This document shows positions 37,041 through 46,400 of a DNA stretch of 55,425 nt, in pieces. Within the stretch, counting starts at the first letter, position 1. The number at the start of each line of letters is the position of its first letter. Origin of the DNA: Leptolyngbya sp. DLM2.Bin15 (GTDB lineage: Bacteria; Cyanobacteriota; Cyanobacteriia; RECH01); contig RECH01000196.1 of assembly GCA_007694125.1 (NCBI GenBank), positions 1 to 55,425 on the forward strand, written 5' to 3'. The notes beneath the pieces were generated by a model. The model saw only the letters and a program-made list of their open reading frames with translations, searched no databases and was not told the DNA's origin. The position numbers were made by a program, and so were the translations under genes.

Positions 37041-37155
37041 ATGCCGAGCTATCAAAACGGGCATGACTCATGTCAGCGGTATAGGATGTAGAAGAACCTT
37101 GCTTCACGCATATAGTTAGGCAACATACCCGTACCTGAAAGATGGATGTTATCCA

Positions 37156-37246
37156 GGTGTTGCTGAATAGGAGTATGATTCCACACCATGTTGCATAGAG
37201 GTTCAGATCCTCTAGCTAGCGGTTCATACCCTAATTCAGCACCACC
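37156..37246 (+). repeat. Dispersed 91-bp repeat, copy B
   Basis: 91 bp. It begins GGTGTTGCTGAAT and ends ATTCAGCACCACC, terminal inverted repeats with one mismatch. Internal blocks are GAGTATGATTCC, CATGTTGCAT, CCTCTAGCTAG and GGTTCATACCC. It ends one base before the stop codon of the leftward 127-residue gene. Confidence 0.85.
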
Positions 37247-37247
37247 A

Positions 37248-37631
37248 TTATTGATAATATCGTTGCTCTAGCCAAGCGCGCACTTCTTGTTCAGAGTGAC
37301 AGATTATGCGATCGCGTGTGATGGGGTCATAAATTTCATAGATACCTTGTCCATTTTTGTCGATCTGCTCTGAAATCACCGGATCGTGACTACCTAGCAG
37401 AAACTTAAGAAGTCCAGATCCCCAATCAGAAACTGCAGGACGAATGACGTTAGACCAGAGGGTGGCTCGGGGACGTTGTGCGGTCTTATCGTTGTATAAG
37501 GACTCTAATTGATGGCGAGTGGTGACATGATCGGGGTTCATCGCGTCCTCCTGGAGACTCAGTAAAGGAATAGAAAACTTATCCAGCATCTGATCAATGC
37601 TGGGCGATTGTGGTTGCTGCAAGCTAGGCAT
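37248..37631 (-). CDS. Small conserved-looking protein of unknown function
   Basis: 127 residues (97 if it starts at M31). It is soluble, with the segments ATLWSNVIRPAVSDWGSGLL and GQGIYEIYDPITRDRIICHS, then a final EVRAWLEQRYYQ helix. I recall no named family. The C-terminal part looks like a compact beta-hairpin plus helix. It is monocistronic, and its stop codon is adjacent to the 37156-37246 repeat. Confidence 0.6.
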   Translation of the reverse strand: MPSLQQPQSPSIDQMLDKFSIPLLSLQEDAMNPDHVTTRHQLESLYNDKTAQRPRATLWSNVIRPAVSDWGSGLLKFLLGSHDPVISEQIDKNGQGIYEIYDPITRDRIICHSEQEVRAWLEQRYYQ

Positions 37632-38083
37632 AACCGAAAATTTGGCTATGTCAGTTCTCCAGCACCACCTGTGCTGAGTTGAGAGATACTACCTATGGGA
37701 TCAAGATCGAATAAAAACAGCGCGGCTCAGTGTCCACACATCCAATGAATAGGACGTTTTGACCTGTAGATTTGAGTTAAGGACGGATACTGTTGCCATC
37801 ACCTTACTGAGGCTTGAATAAGAGATCAACCGAAAAATCAGATGGCATTCATGAGTAATTTCGATGGAAGGATTGATTCATCCTGTTGTCTCTCCTCAGA
37901 TGGCGATCGCTGCTTGTCTTGACGGTGTTCCTATCAATCTGCGGTATGAATCTAGTATGCTGTGTTACATCTAAACCAAACAGAGGCAGTTCTGCTAAAT
38001 TGTTATGGGTACAGTTCTCGAAAACAAAACTGTGCTGGTAGCGATCGCTCCCAACTGTACTGTTCCTTCTGAAGGTATCGGCC
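37632..38083. other. Divergent intergenic gap, 452 bp
   Basis: It separates the leftward 127-residue gene from the MocR regulator. No gene was seen. The last 80 bp carry repeated ACAGT/ACTGT half-sites, listed separately. Confidence 0.5.
38009..38060. promoter_or_regulatory. Candidate MocR operator with three half-sites
   Basis: GTACAGTT (38009-38016) is a perfect inverted match to AACTGTAC (38053-38060), with an intermediate AACTGTGC at 38028-38035 in the same orientation as the second. MocR-type regulators typically bind paired direct and inverted half-sites just upstream of their own gene. The start at 38084 follows GAAGG at 38071-38075. Confidence 0.45.
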
Positions 38084-39553
38084 ATGGCCATGACTCCCCT
38101 CGATCTAGAATCTGACAAAAGTTTGTATGAGCAGGTGGCCGATCGCCTAGAAAACCTGATTTATGAAGGGACTCTCAAACCAGGCGATCGCCTGCCCTCG
38201 GTTCGTAAACTGCGAGAACAGCTTTCGGTGAGTATTTCTACGGTGCTGGAAGCCTATCGGGTTCTAGAGGATCGGGGCATGATCTGCGCTCGGCCGCAGT
38301 CGGGCTATTATGTGCGGCAAACTGCCCTCCAGCAGCCCCAAGAGCCGGCCACAACGGATCCGCCTAAGCGTGTCTACGATATCGACAACTCCCTCACCTT
38401 TCGGCTCATGCACGCCATCCAGGATCCGAAGATTTTGAAGTTGGGGGCAGCGGTACCCGTGGCGGAACACCTGCCCCTCACTGCCCTCAATCGCCTCATG
38501 GGGCAAGTGTTGCGCCAGCATTCCGCCAAGGCCCATTCCTATGATGCGCCGCCGGGTTGTATTGAGCTGCGTCGTGAGGTGGCCAAGCGCATGCTCACGG
38601 CAGGGTGCTCCATTAATCCCGATCAGATTGTGACCACCAACGGCACCTTTGAGGCGGTCTATCTCTCGCTGCGCGCCGTGACGCAGCCGGGAGACACCGT
38701 TGCCATCGAATCGCCTACCTACTATGGGCTGCTTGAAGCTTTGGAAATGCTGCATCTCAAGGTTTTAGAATTGCCGACCCATCCTCGGGATGGACTCTCG
38801 TTGGATGATTTGGAAACGGCGATGCAGCGTCAGCAAATTACCGCCTGTGTGCTGGTGTCCAACTTTAGCAATCCCCTGGGCACCTGCATGGGCGATGCTA
38901 AGAAAAAGCAGTTGGCCGACTTACTAGAGCGCTACGACATGCCGTTGATTGAAGATGATATTTACGGCGATCTCTATTTTGAAGGCAATCGCCCAAAGGC
39001 TATCAAGGCCTTCGATCGCAGCGGACGGGTTCTGTACTGTGCTTCTTGTAGCAAAACACTGTCGCCGGGAATGCGGGTTGGCTGGGCGATCGCTGGTCGC
39101 TATCAGGCCAAAGTGGAGCAACTGAAGTGGGTCTTGAACCAAACAACAGCGATCGCCCCTCAGCTCACCCTGGCAGCGTTTCTGGCCAACGGTGGTTATG
39201 ATCGCCATCTGCGGCAGTTGCGGCGCAAATATCAGATGCAAACGGCCCAGATGACCCAGGCGATCTGCGACTATTTTCCTGCAGAAACTAAGGTGACGCG
39301 TCCCAATGGTGGTCATGTGCTCTGGCTAGAGCTGCCCCCTGAGTTCGACTCTATCCAACTCTACGAGGAAGCCCTTGCCCAAAACATTAGCATTGCCCCT
39401 GGCGTTATTTTCTCGGCCTCCAGTGGTTATAGGAACTGTTTCCGCCTCAATTGCTCCTTGCCTTGGACTGACGATGTGGAGCAAGCCATGCGCACCATTG
39501 GCTATTTGGCGAAAAAGCAACTGGCTGTGACGATGCTCAGCCAACCTTTCTAA
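38084..39553 (+). CDS. MocR-type regulator: GntR helix-turn-helix fused to aminotransferase domain
   Basis: 489 residues. Residues about 10-78 form a GntR winged helix (LYEQVADRLENLIYEGTLKP, then RLPSVRKLREQLSVSISTV). Residues about 110-480 are a fold-type I aminotransferase with the PLP lysine Lys324 in SCSKTLSPGMRVGWAIAG and TTNGTFEAVYLSLRA upstream. MocR proteins bind PLP and sense an amino acid, amine or vitamin B6 form. The amidohydrolase starts 74 bp downstream on the same strand and is a likely target or operon partner (inference). Confidence 0.93.
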   Translation: MAMTPLDLESDKSLYEQVADRLENLIYEGTLKPGDRLPSVRKLREQLSVSISTVLEAYRVLEDRGMICARPQSGYYVRQTALQQPQEPATTDPPKRVYDIDNSLTFRLMHAIQDPKILKLGAAVPVAEHLPLTALNRLMGQVLRQHSAKAHSYDAPPGCIELRREVAKRMLTAGCSINPDQIVTTNGTFEAVYLSLRAVTQPGDTVAIESPTYYGLLEALEMLHLKVLELPTHPRDGLSLDDLETAMQRQQITACVLVSNFSNPLGTCMGDAKKKQLADLLERYDMPLIEDDIYGDLYFEGNRPKAIKAFDRSGRVLYCASCSKTLSPGMRVGWAIAGRYQAKVEQLKWVLNQTTAIAPQLTLAAFLANGGYDRHLRQLRRKYQMQTAQMTQAICDYFPAETKVTRPNGGHVLWLELPPEFDSIQLYEEALAQNISIAPGVIFSASSGYRNCFRLNCSLPWTDDVEQAMRTIGYLAKKQLAVTMLSQPF

Positions 39554-39627
39554 GAGAAATGACGCTTGCGTTATTGCCCTCTGCGATCGATGATGGCTGA
39601 AACCTCCTATCAATCGGTGCAATCCCC

Positions 39628-41172
39628 ATGGTCGCAACCTCCTATCTCATCCAAAATGCTACGGTTTTACCGTTCACACCCCAAGGAGATGGCTCCCTTG
39701 ATCTGCAACCCCAACAAGTCGATGTGTTGGTGATGGGCGATCGCATCACTCAGGTTGCGCCACATCTTGAGCCACCCACGGCCCAAACCCACGTGATTGA
39801 TGCCACCGATCATCTGCTGATTCCGGGATTTGTCAATGCCCACGCCCATTCAGTGGAGATCTTGGAAAAGGGGCGCTATGAGTCTATGCCCTTGGAATTG
39901 TGGATGCTCTACACCTATCCACCCCTGCAGCGCCAGCATTTAACACCGCGACTTTGCTACCTACGCACCATGCTGGGAGCCCTCGAACAGGTGAAGTCGG
40001 GAGCAACGACGATTCAAGATGACCTGATCGAAATGCCCTACGTCACACCGGAGATTTTCGCCGCTGTGGCTCAAGCTTACTTAGACTTGGGGCTACGGGT
40101 GAGCCTCACCCACCATGTCATTAACCTACCCCTGCATCAAACGATTCCGTTTTTAGGCGATTTCTTGCCGGCTGATCTACGTCAGGAGTTAGAGACCTTA
40201 GAGGGATTATCCGACCAGGATTGGATTTCTCTATGCAAAGATTTCTATCAAACCTGGCATCAGCGCGATGGACTGCTGACCCTAGCCTTGGCTCCCTCCG
40301 CTCCCCAGCGAGTCACCCCTGATCTGATGCACCAAATTGCCGACCTATCTGCGGACTTTAATCTGCCGATTCATACCCATATGCTAGAAACCCGTACCCA
40401 GGCAGTGACGGGGCCGGTCTTCTATGGTGAAGGAGAGTCGGTGGTGAGCTATGCTAAGACCCACGGCATTTTAACCCATCGCACTGCGATCGCCCATGGT
40501 ATTTGGCTCACCGAGCGCGATATTGAGTTGATTGCTGAGGCTGGGGCTACGGTTATTCACAATGTGGTGAGCAACCACCGCCTCTGCAGCGGCATTGCGC
40601 CTATCCGCCAGTTGATGGATGCGGGGGTGACGATCGCCCTTGGCTCAGACGGCATGAGTTCGAATGACTCCTTTAATATGTTTGATGTGATCAAAGCAGC
40701 AGGCTTGACCCACGCCGTCACGCAGCCTGACTATTCACGCTATCCGAAGGCTCGGGATGTGTTGACGTGGGCGACCCAGGGGGGGGCCCGCTCAGCCTTG
40801 CTTCAAGACGACATTGGAGCGATCGCCCCTGGCAAGAAGGCCGACCTGGTGCTCTATGATCTCACCACCACGAGCTTTACCCCCCAAGCTGACCTACCCA
40901 TTCACTTGGTTTATGCGGAACGGGGGCAGTCTATTCGCAAGGTCTTTATTAATGGTCAATTGGTCGTCGATCAAGGGCAAGTCTTGACGGTGAATGAAGC
41001 GGATCTATTAGCTGAGTTGCGATCGCTCTTGCCAGACTATGAAACCCTGCGCCAGGAGATAGTTGACCAAGCAGAGCGATTGAAGCCTGCCATAGAAGCT
41101 ACCTACCAAAAGGCGATGGCAACGCCATTTCCGATCAACCGTTTTAGCCAACTCGATCGTGACTTTGCCTAA
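39628..41172 (+). CDS. Metal-dependent amidohydrolase (ATZ/TRZ/guanine deaminase-like)
   Basis: 514 residues. The N-terminal beta domain leads into NAHAHS (metal HxH pair). HTHMLET and AHGIWLTERD supply the next His ligands and GSDGMSSND the Asp; GKKADLVLYDL closes the barrel. This is the mononuclear-metal deaminase/hydrolase set that acts on C-N bonds of amino-heterocycles or ureides. Substrate is not decidable: purine, hydantoin, triazine and aminated side products are all possible. It follows the MocR gene, and a solo inverted-repeat hairpin sits 50 bp after its stop. Confidence 0.88.
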   Translation: MVATSYLIQNATVLPFTPQGDGSLDLQPQQVDVLVMGDRITQVAPHLEPPTAQTHVIDATDHLLIPGFVNAHAHSVEILEKGRYESMPLELWMLYTYPPLQRQHLTPRLCYLRTMLGALEQVKSGATTIQDDLIEMPYVTPEIFAAVAQAYLDLGLRVSLTHHVINLPLHQTIPFLGDFLPADLRQELETLEGLSDQDWISLCKDFYQTWHQRDGLLTLALAPSAPQRVTPDLMHQIADLSADFNLPIHTHMLETRTQAVTGPVFYGEGESVVSYAKTHGILTHRTAIAHGIWLTERDIELIAEAGATVIHNVVSNHRLCSGIAPIRQLMDAGVTIALGSDGMSSNDSFNMFDVIKAAGLTHAVTQPDYSRYPKARDVLTWATQGGARSALLQDDIGAIAPGKKADLVLYDLTTTSFTPQADLPIHLVYAERGQSIRKVFINGQLVVDQGQVLTVNEADLLAELRSLLPDYETLRQEIVDQAERLKPAIEATYQKAMATPFPINRFSQLDRDFA

Positions 41173-41221
41173 TGTGAGTTCAGCATACTGCCGGTGACCC
41201 TGAGCTGGCCGAAGGATAGGA

Positions 41222-41253
41222 GGCGTTGCCGAATAGCATGATTCAGCAACGCC
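41222..41253. repeat. TIR-only copy of the dispersed repeat (32-bp hairpin)
   Basis: GGCGTTGCCGAAT, loop AGCATG, ATTCAGCAACGCC. The two terminal inverted repeats are directly joined with the interior missing, in the 98-bp spacer between the convergent amidohydrolase and PadR genes. It could act as a bidirectional transcript-end hairpin, although there is no T-tract. Confidence 0.75.
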
Positions 41254-41270
41254 ATCGAGCTTAGGTCAGG

Positions 41271-41831
41271 TTAAACGTTGCTTTGATCCATGCCATTCAG
41301 CCAATCCAGGGTTTCGTCACACCACTCGACCCAATCAGCTTCATAGCGAATACCCCGCCGCAGAGTTCGGTATGTAAACTGCATAGATAAGGTTGCAGAG
41401 TCTAGATCCTGGAAGTGCTCTTGCTCTGTTTGATAATAGTGTTCGAGGCGAAGCTGATGATAGTTCCGCCGCCGTTCTAGCTCGGCGCGAATGACCGCTA
41501 TATCTACCAAGTAGCCGGCTAAAACCTTCACCAACAGCTCTTCTCGGATCGCGGCTGGGTTGGAAGGTTGGACAAGCCAGTCTTTGAGCGTTTTGAGCCC
41601 CAGTTCGGTGACACGATAGAGCTTTTTATTAGGGCGATCGCTTTGGATCACCCGTTCTCCCTCAATCCAACCCTGTTCTTCCATACGGCTCAGTTCTCGA
41701 TAGATCTGCTGTTGGCTGGCTTGCCAATAGCAGGCAATGCGCTCATTGAAATCCTTAACGAGCTCATAGCCCGTGGTGGGATGGTGCACCAGGCTAGCCA
41801 AAATGGTGTGGGCGAGAGACATAGACAGCAC
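41271..41831 (-). CDS. PadR family transcriptional regulator
   Basis: 186 residues. The N-terminal winged helix runs from SLAHTILASLVHHPTTGYEL through QQQIYRELSRMEEQGWIEGE to LYRVTELGLKTLKDWL, matching PadR. The C-terminal helical part (about 95-180) is the longer Vir-like dimerisation region. It is divergent from an RND efflux system. PadR proteins commonly repress an adjacent efflux operon and respond to a toxic ligand. A matched inverted repeat lies between the two starts. Confidence 0.92.
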   Translation of the reverse strand: MLSMSLAHTILASLVHHPTTGYELVKDFNERIACYWQASQQQIYRELSRMEEQGWIEGERVIQSDRPNKKLYRVTELGLKTLKDWLVQPSNPAAIREELLVKVLAGYLVDIAVIRAELERRRNYHQLRLEHYYQTEQEHFQDLDSATLSMQFTYRTLRRGIRYEADWVEWCDETLDWLNGMDQSNV

Positions 41832-41856
41832 TTGACAGGTTTATAGCTCTAGAATA

Positions 41857-41921
41857 CACTGATGTGCATACTCAACAAATTTAGTATTCAACTATATAGC
41901 TAGTCAACTTGCACATCAGTG
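41857..41921. promoter_or_regulatory. Paired operator in the PadR / efflux divergent spacer
   Basis: CACTGATGTGCA (41857-41868) and TGCACATCAGTG (41910-41921) form a perfect 12-bp inverted repeat separated by 41 bp. One arm lies 26 bp before the PadR start and the other ends 5 bp before the efflux adaptor start. The AT-rich stretch between them would hold both promoters. Confidence 0.65.
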
Positions 41922-41926
41922 AAGTC

Positions 41927-43249
41927 ATGACAGAGACTCAGTCCAAGGCAAGGATATCGGTCATCAACGGTCGGCGGCGATGGCAATCTAAGGCAGCGAT
42001 CGCTGGGGTCGTTTTGAGTGCAGGGTGTTGGGTGGGATTGCAGGCTCTCCTGGCTGTGGAGGTGTCTCGCCAGAGTCTGGCTGCTGAGGCGGATGATCTG
42101 ACGATTCTGCCGGTTGCGACCTTGGTCATCCAGCCGGTGCAGGGCTATGACGTGGATCGAGTGTATACCGGTGAGGTGCGGGCGCGACGCAGTAGCGAGT
42201 TGGGGTTTGAGCAGGGTGGTGAAGTCACCCAAATTGTGGTGACGGAGGGGATGGAGGTGACGGAGGGTGCGCCGTTAGCCTATCTCGATACCCAAACCCT
42301 GGAGACCGAGCAACAGGCCGTGCTGGCTCAGCTCGCTGTAGCCCAAGCGCAGCTCCAGGAACTACAGGCAGGGCCCCGTCAGGAAGCGATCGCGGCTGCG
42401 GCTGCAACGGTGGAGGACATGCGCAACCAACTGGATTTGGCAGAGCTTCTGCAGCAGCGGCGGCAGGTTTTGTTCACAGAAGGAGCGATCGCTCAACAAG
42501 ATTTGGATGAAGTGACCTATCAGGTCGGATCCTTACGGGCCCGGCTCACGGCTGCCCAGCAGCAGCAGCAAGAACTGCAGACGGGGACGCGCCCAGAGCA
42601 GATTGCTGCCCAAGAAGCCCGTATCCAACAGCTTCAGGCCAACCTCGCGAGCTTAGATGTAGCCCTGAGCCAACGGGTTCTCTATGCACCGTTTGCTGGA
42701 CAAATTGCCCTGCGCCATGTAGACGAAGGTGTGGTGGTGGGCCCTGGAGAGTCGGTGCTGCGGTTGGTGGAAACCGGATCGTGGGAGGCGCGTGTCGGTG
42801 TGCCGCCCCAGCATGTGCCAAGGGTGGGATCGGCTCAAACAGTAGCGATCGGAGGTACGTCTTATCCAGCTCAAGTACTCTCGATCTTACCTGAAGTTGA
42901 TCCCGTTAGCCGCACTGTAACTGTATTACTCGATGTAGACATTGATGGTGTACCGTCAGGACAAACTGCTCGCTTGACGCTCAGCGATCGCATCTCTAGT
43001 GAAGGCTATTGGGTACCGACAACAGCCTTAGTGCCGGGGGTGCGGGGGCTGTGGACTGTGTATACCGTCACGCCAGATCAAGATGCGCAAGAGCCGGCGC
43101 GTTTGATGGTGAACCGGCAAGAGGTAGAAATCTTGCATATGGAAACAGAACAAGTCTTAGTACGAGGCACGCTGCAGCCAGGCGATCGCTTGGTGGCTGA
43201 AGGTTCCCAGCGTTTGGTGCCCGGTCAGAGGGTTAGGTTACATCCTTAA
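41927..43249 (+). CDS. RND efflux periplasmic adaptor (HlyD/AcrA-like)
   Basis: 440 residues from the ATG at 41927; the frame opens at a TTG (41909) inside the operator, which is unlikely to be used. One N-terminal hydrophobic anchor or signal (about 20-40) is present. A biotinyl-lipoyl hairpin (VRARRSSELGFEQGGEVTQI), a long Gln/Ala-rich coiled coil (about 120-235) and beta-barrel domains follow (YAPFAGQIALRHVDEGVVV). It bridges the inner-membrane RND pump and an outer-membrane channel. The pump gene follows at 43410, separated by a repeat element; no TolC gene is seen. Confidence 0.92.
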   Translation: MTETQSKARISVINGRRRWQSKAAIAGVVLSAGCWVGLQALLAVEVSRQSLAAEADDLTILPVATLVIQPVQGYDVDRVYTGEVRARRSSELGFEQGGEVTQIVVTEGMEVTEGAPLAYLDTQTLETEQQAVLAQLAVAQAQLQELQAGPRQEAIAAAAATVEDMRNQLDLAELLQQRRQVLFTEGAIAQQDLDEVTYQVGSLRARLTAAQQQQQELQTGTRPEQIAAQEARIQQLQANLASLDVALSQRVLYAPFAGQIALRHVDEGVVVGPGESVLRLVETGSWEARVGVPPQHVPRVGSAQTVAIGGTSYPAQVLSILPEVDPVSRTVTVLLDVDIDGVPSGQTARLTLSDRISSEGYWVPTTALVPGVRGLWTVYTVTPDQDAQEPARLMVNRQEVEILHMETEQVLVRGTLQPGDRLVAEGSQRLVPGQRVRLHP

Positions 43250-43256
43250 GCATCTC

Positions 43257-43347
43257 GGCGTTGCTGACTATCTGTATGCTTCTGCAACATGTTGCCTGGA
43301 GGTTCAGAGTCTGTAGCTAGAGGTGCATTCCCTGGTTCAGCAACACC
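43257..43347 (+). repeat. Dispersed 91-bp repeat, copy D
   Basis: Exactly 91 bp between the adaptor and pump genes. It begins GGCGTTGCTGA and ends TTCAGCAACACC. It carries the perfect 12-bp palindrome GCAACATGTTGC and CTGTAGCTAGAG, one base off the second palindrome. Confidence 0.85.
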
Positions 43348-43409
43348 AAAATCTCTAGTCTGCTGTTTTCTGTAACGATCAAGCAAGCCCGTTAGCCTGG
43401 ATCCCAGTC

Positions 43410-46400
43410 ATGTCCAATCTGTTTTTCCGCAATGTGCAACTGTTGATCTTGACACTGGTCATGATTCTTCTATGGGGCACGAGCTCGTTTTTCTCCCTAC
43501 CGCGTTTAGAAGATCCAGAACTGACTGCCCGCAATGCCACGGTAACGACGTTTTTCCCAGGAGCCAGTCCGCAACGGATAGAGACCTTGGTCACCGATCC
43601 CATTGAGCAAGAACTGCGGGAACTGGAGGCTATTGATACGATTACATCGACCTCCCGCCTTGGCATTTCAGTGATTGAGGTGGAACTCAAGGAGGCGATC
43701 GCTAATGTGGATGAAATTTGGTCACAGGTAAGAGATAAAGCGTCTGATGCTATCCCCTTGTTACCAGCCGGAGCTTCGGAGCCAGAGGTAGACATTGCTA
43801 GTATTTCTGCGAATGCTCTGATTGTAGGACTGGTCTGGGATTTGCCAGAGCCTCCTAACTACGGAGTCTTGAGCCGTTTAGCAGAAACCCTTCAAGAGGA
43901 TCTGCGCCGCATTCCAGGGACAAAAACGGTGGAACGTTTTGGGGAGGCAGAGGAAGAGATCCTGGTGCAGGTGGATCCTGTACAGATGGGGCAACTGGGT
44001 ATCACACCCCAGATGTTGGCAGCACAGTTACAGAGTAGTGACGCTCGGGTATCGGCTGGTCAGGTGCGTGGTCTTGAGAATCAGCTATTGCTGGAGCTTC
44101 AGGGAGAGCTAGACTCTCTGGAACGCATCCGCCGTACCCCCATTCAGTTTGGTGCGGAGGGTCAGTTTGCCTATGTGGGCGATATGGCTCAGGTGATGCG
44201 CAGTATTCGGGAACCTCTAGCTGAGAAGGCGCTGCTGGATGGGCAGTCTGCGGTTGTGATCGCTGCTCAGGTAGAATCTCAGGAACGGTTAGATGAATGG
44301 GCCGTGATGGCTCGCTCTAGATTACAGACGTTTCAAGCCTATCTTCCCAGTGGAATTCAACTACAGGTGATTTTAGATCAAAGTCGCTATGTAGAAACCC
44401 GTTTGAATACTGTTTTAGGTAACTTATTGATTGGGGCACTGCTGGTCATCCTTGTCACTTGGGTGATTATGGGCTGGCAATCATCTTTGATTGTGGGTCT
44501 GGCATTGCCGCTATCTTGCCTGATGGTGTTTGGCATGATGAACCTGCTGGGAATTCCGCTACACCAGATTTCGATTACGGGACTGATTATTGCGTTAGGC
44601 CTGTTGATCGATAACGCTATTATTATGGTAGATGAGGTAAAAATTCGCCTGGAATCTGGTTTGAAAGGCTCGCAAGCCGTGGGGCAGAGTGTGCGGTTTA
44701 TGGCAGTGCCGTTGCTGGGATCCACTCTAACCACAGTCCTGGCCTTCTTGCCGATCGCTCTAGCGCCAGGGGGAGTCGGAGAGTTCACGGGCACCATTGG
44801 CACAACGGTGATCCTAGCATTAACCAGTTCCTTAATCCTAGCATTGACGGTTATTCCATCCCTAATGGGACGTCTACATCATCTAGGGGGTACTTTAGGA
44901 ACTGCCTGGTGGCAGATCGGTTGGCACTCTCCCTGGTTAGCTCGTGTCTATCAGAGATCGCTGAAGCTTACCTTTCGCCGTCCTGTCTTAGGTATTCTTC
45001 TAGGATTGGTGCTGCCAGTCCTAGGATTTGCAGTTGCTCCTCTTTTGCCCCAGCAGTTTTTTCCTCCTGCTGGACGCGATCAGTTTTACATTGAGATGCG
45101 TTTACCCATTCAGTCTTCGCTTGCAGCCACAGAAGCCGTAGCTACCCAGGCCTATCAGAAGCTATTAACCTATCCCGAAGTGCAGCAGGTGAGCTGGTTT
45201 CTAGGGACGGCTGCCCCCCGTTTTTACTATAATGTCTTGGGTGGTCAGCAAAACTCTCCAAACTATGCGCAAGCGTTGGTGCAAGTCCATCAAGCTGCCG
45301 ATGCTGATTTTATCCAAGATTTACAGCAAGCTTTAGATGCCGCCCTGCCTTCGGCTCAGGTGTTAGTCAGGCAATTAGAGCAAGGGCCTCCCTTTGAAGC
45401 GCCGATTGAACTACGACTTTATGGCCCAGATCTAGAGCAGCTGCGATACCTAGGAGACCAGATCCGAGCAGTTCTTACCCAAACTCCACAGGTGCGTCAT
45501 ACTCGTGCGACGCTAAGCGAAGCTTTACCTAAACTTGGTCTAACGCTGGATGAAGAAGAAACCCGTCGTATTGGACTGACAAAATCGGAGGTTGCTGCAC
45601 AGCTAGATGCCTATCTAGAAGGTGTTGTGGGTGGCTCTGTTCTCGAAGATAATGAGGAGATGCCCGTGCGGGTGCGAGTGGGCGATGATGTGCGATCGCG
45701 TCTGGATACTATAGACTCTCTTGATATTGTTGGACAGCAACGGGTGCCTTTTTCCACGTTAGGGCAGATGAGTTTAATTGCCGATCAATCTGCGATCGCC
45801 CGCCGACAGGGACAGCGGGTGAATACTATCCAAGCCTATATCACGGCTGGTTTATTACCCTCTCAGATCCTGGCAGACTTTCTAGAGCGTTTGGAGCAAA
45901 GTGACCTGAGCTTGCCACCGGGGTATCGTATTGAGCTAGGAGGAGAAGCGGATGCTCGTGGTGCCTCGATCGCCAACTTACTCTCCACGGTAGGTGTACT
46001 TTTTGTGCTGATGGTTTCCACCCTTGTGCTTTCCTTTAATTCCTTTGCAGCAGCAGGACTTATCTTAGCGATCGCTGGCTGTGCTGCCGGACTGGGTCTA
46101 GGAGCTCTTTATATCTCAGGCTATCCCTTTGGCTTTACCGCTATCCTAGGTACCTTAGGGCTAGTAGGGTTAGCCATTAATGATTCGATTGTGGTGCTGT
46201 CTGCTTTGCGCAATCATCCGTTAGCGCGCCATGGAGATGTACAGGAGGTGATTCATGTGGTCAGTCGTTCTACCCGCCACATTATTGCCACGACATTGAC
46301 CACGTTAGTAGGTTTTGTCCCGTTATTATTTGATGCTACTGGATTTTGGCCACCGTTAGCTATTTGTATCGCTGGTGGCTTAGGCGGCACCACGATTTTA

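Noticed and set aside
41909-41926. TTG start for the efflux adaptor at 41909
   Set aside because: It would place the start inside the operator arm. The ATG at 41927 follows it directly and gives a normal N-terminus.
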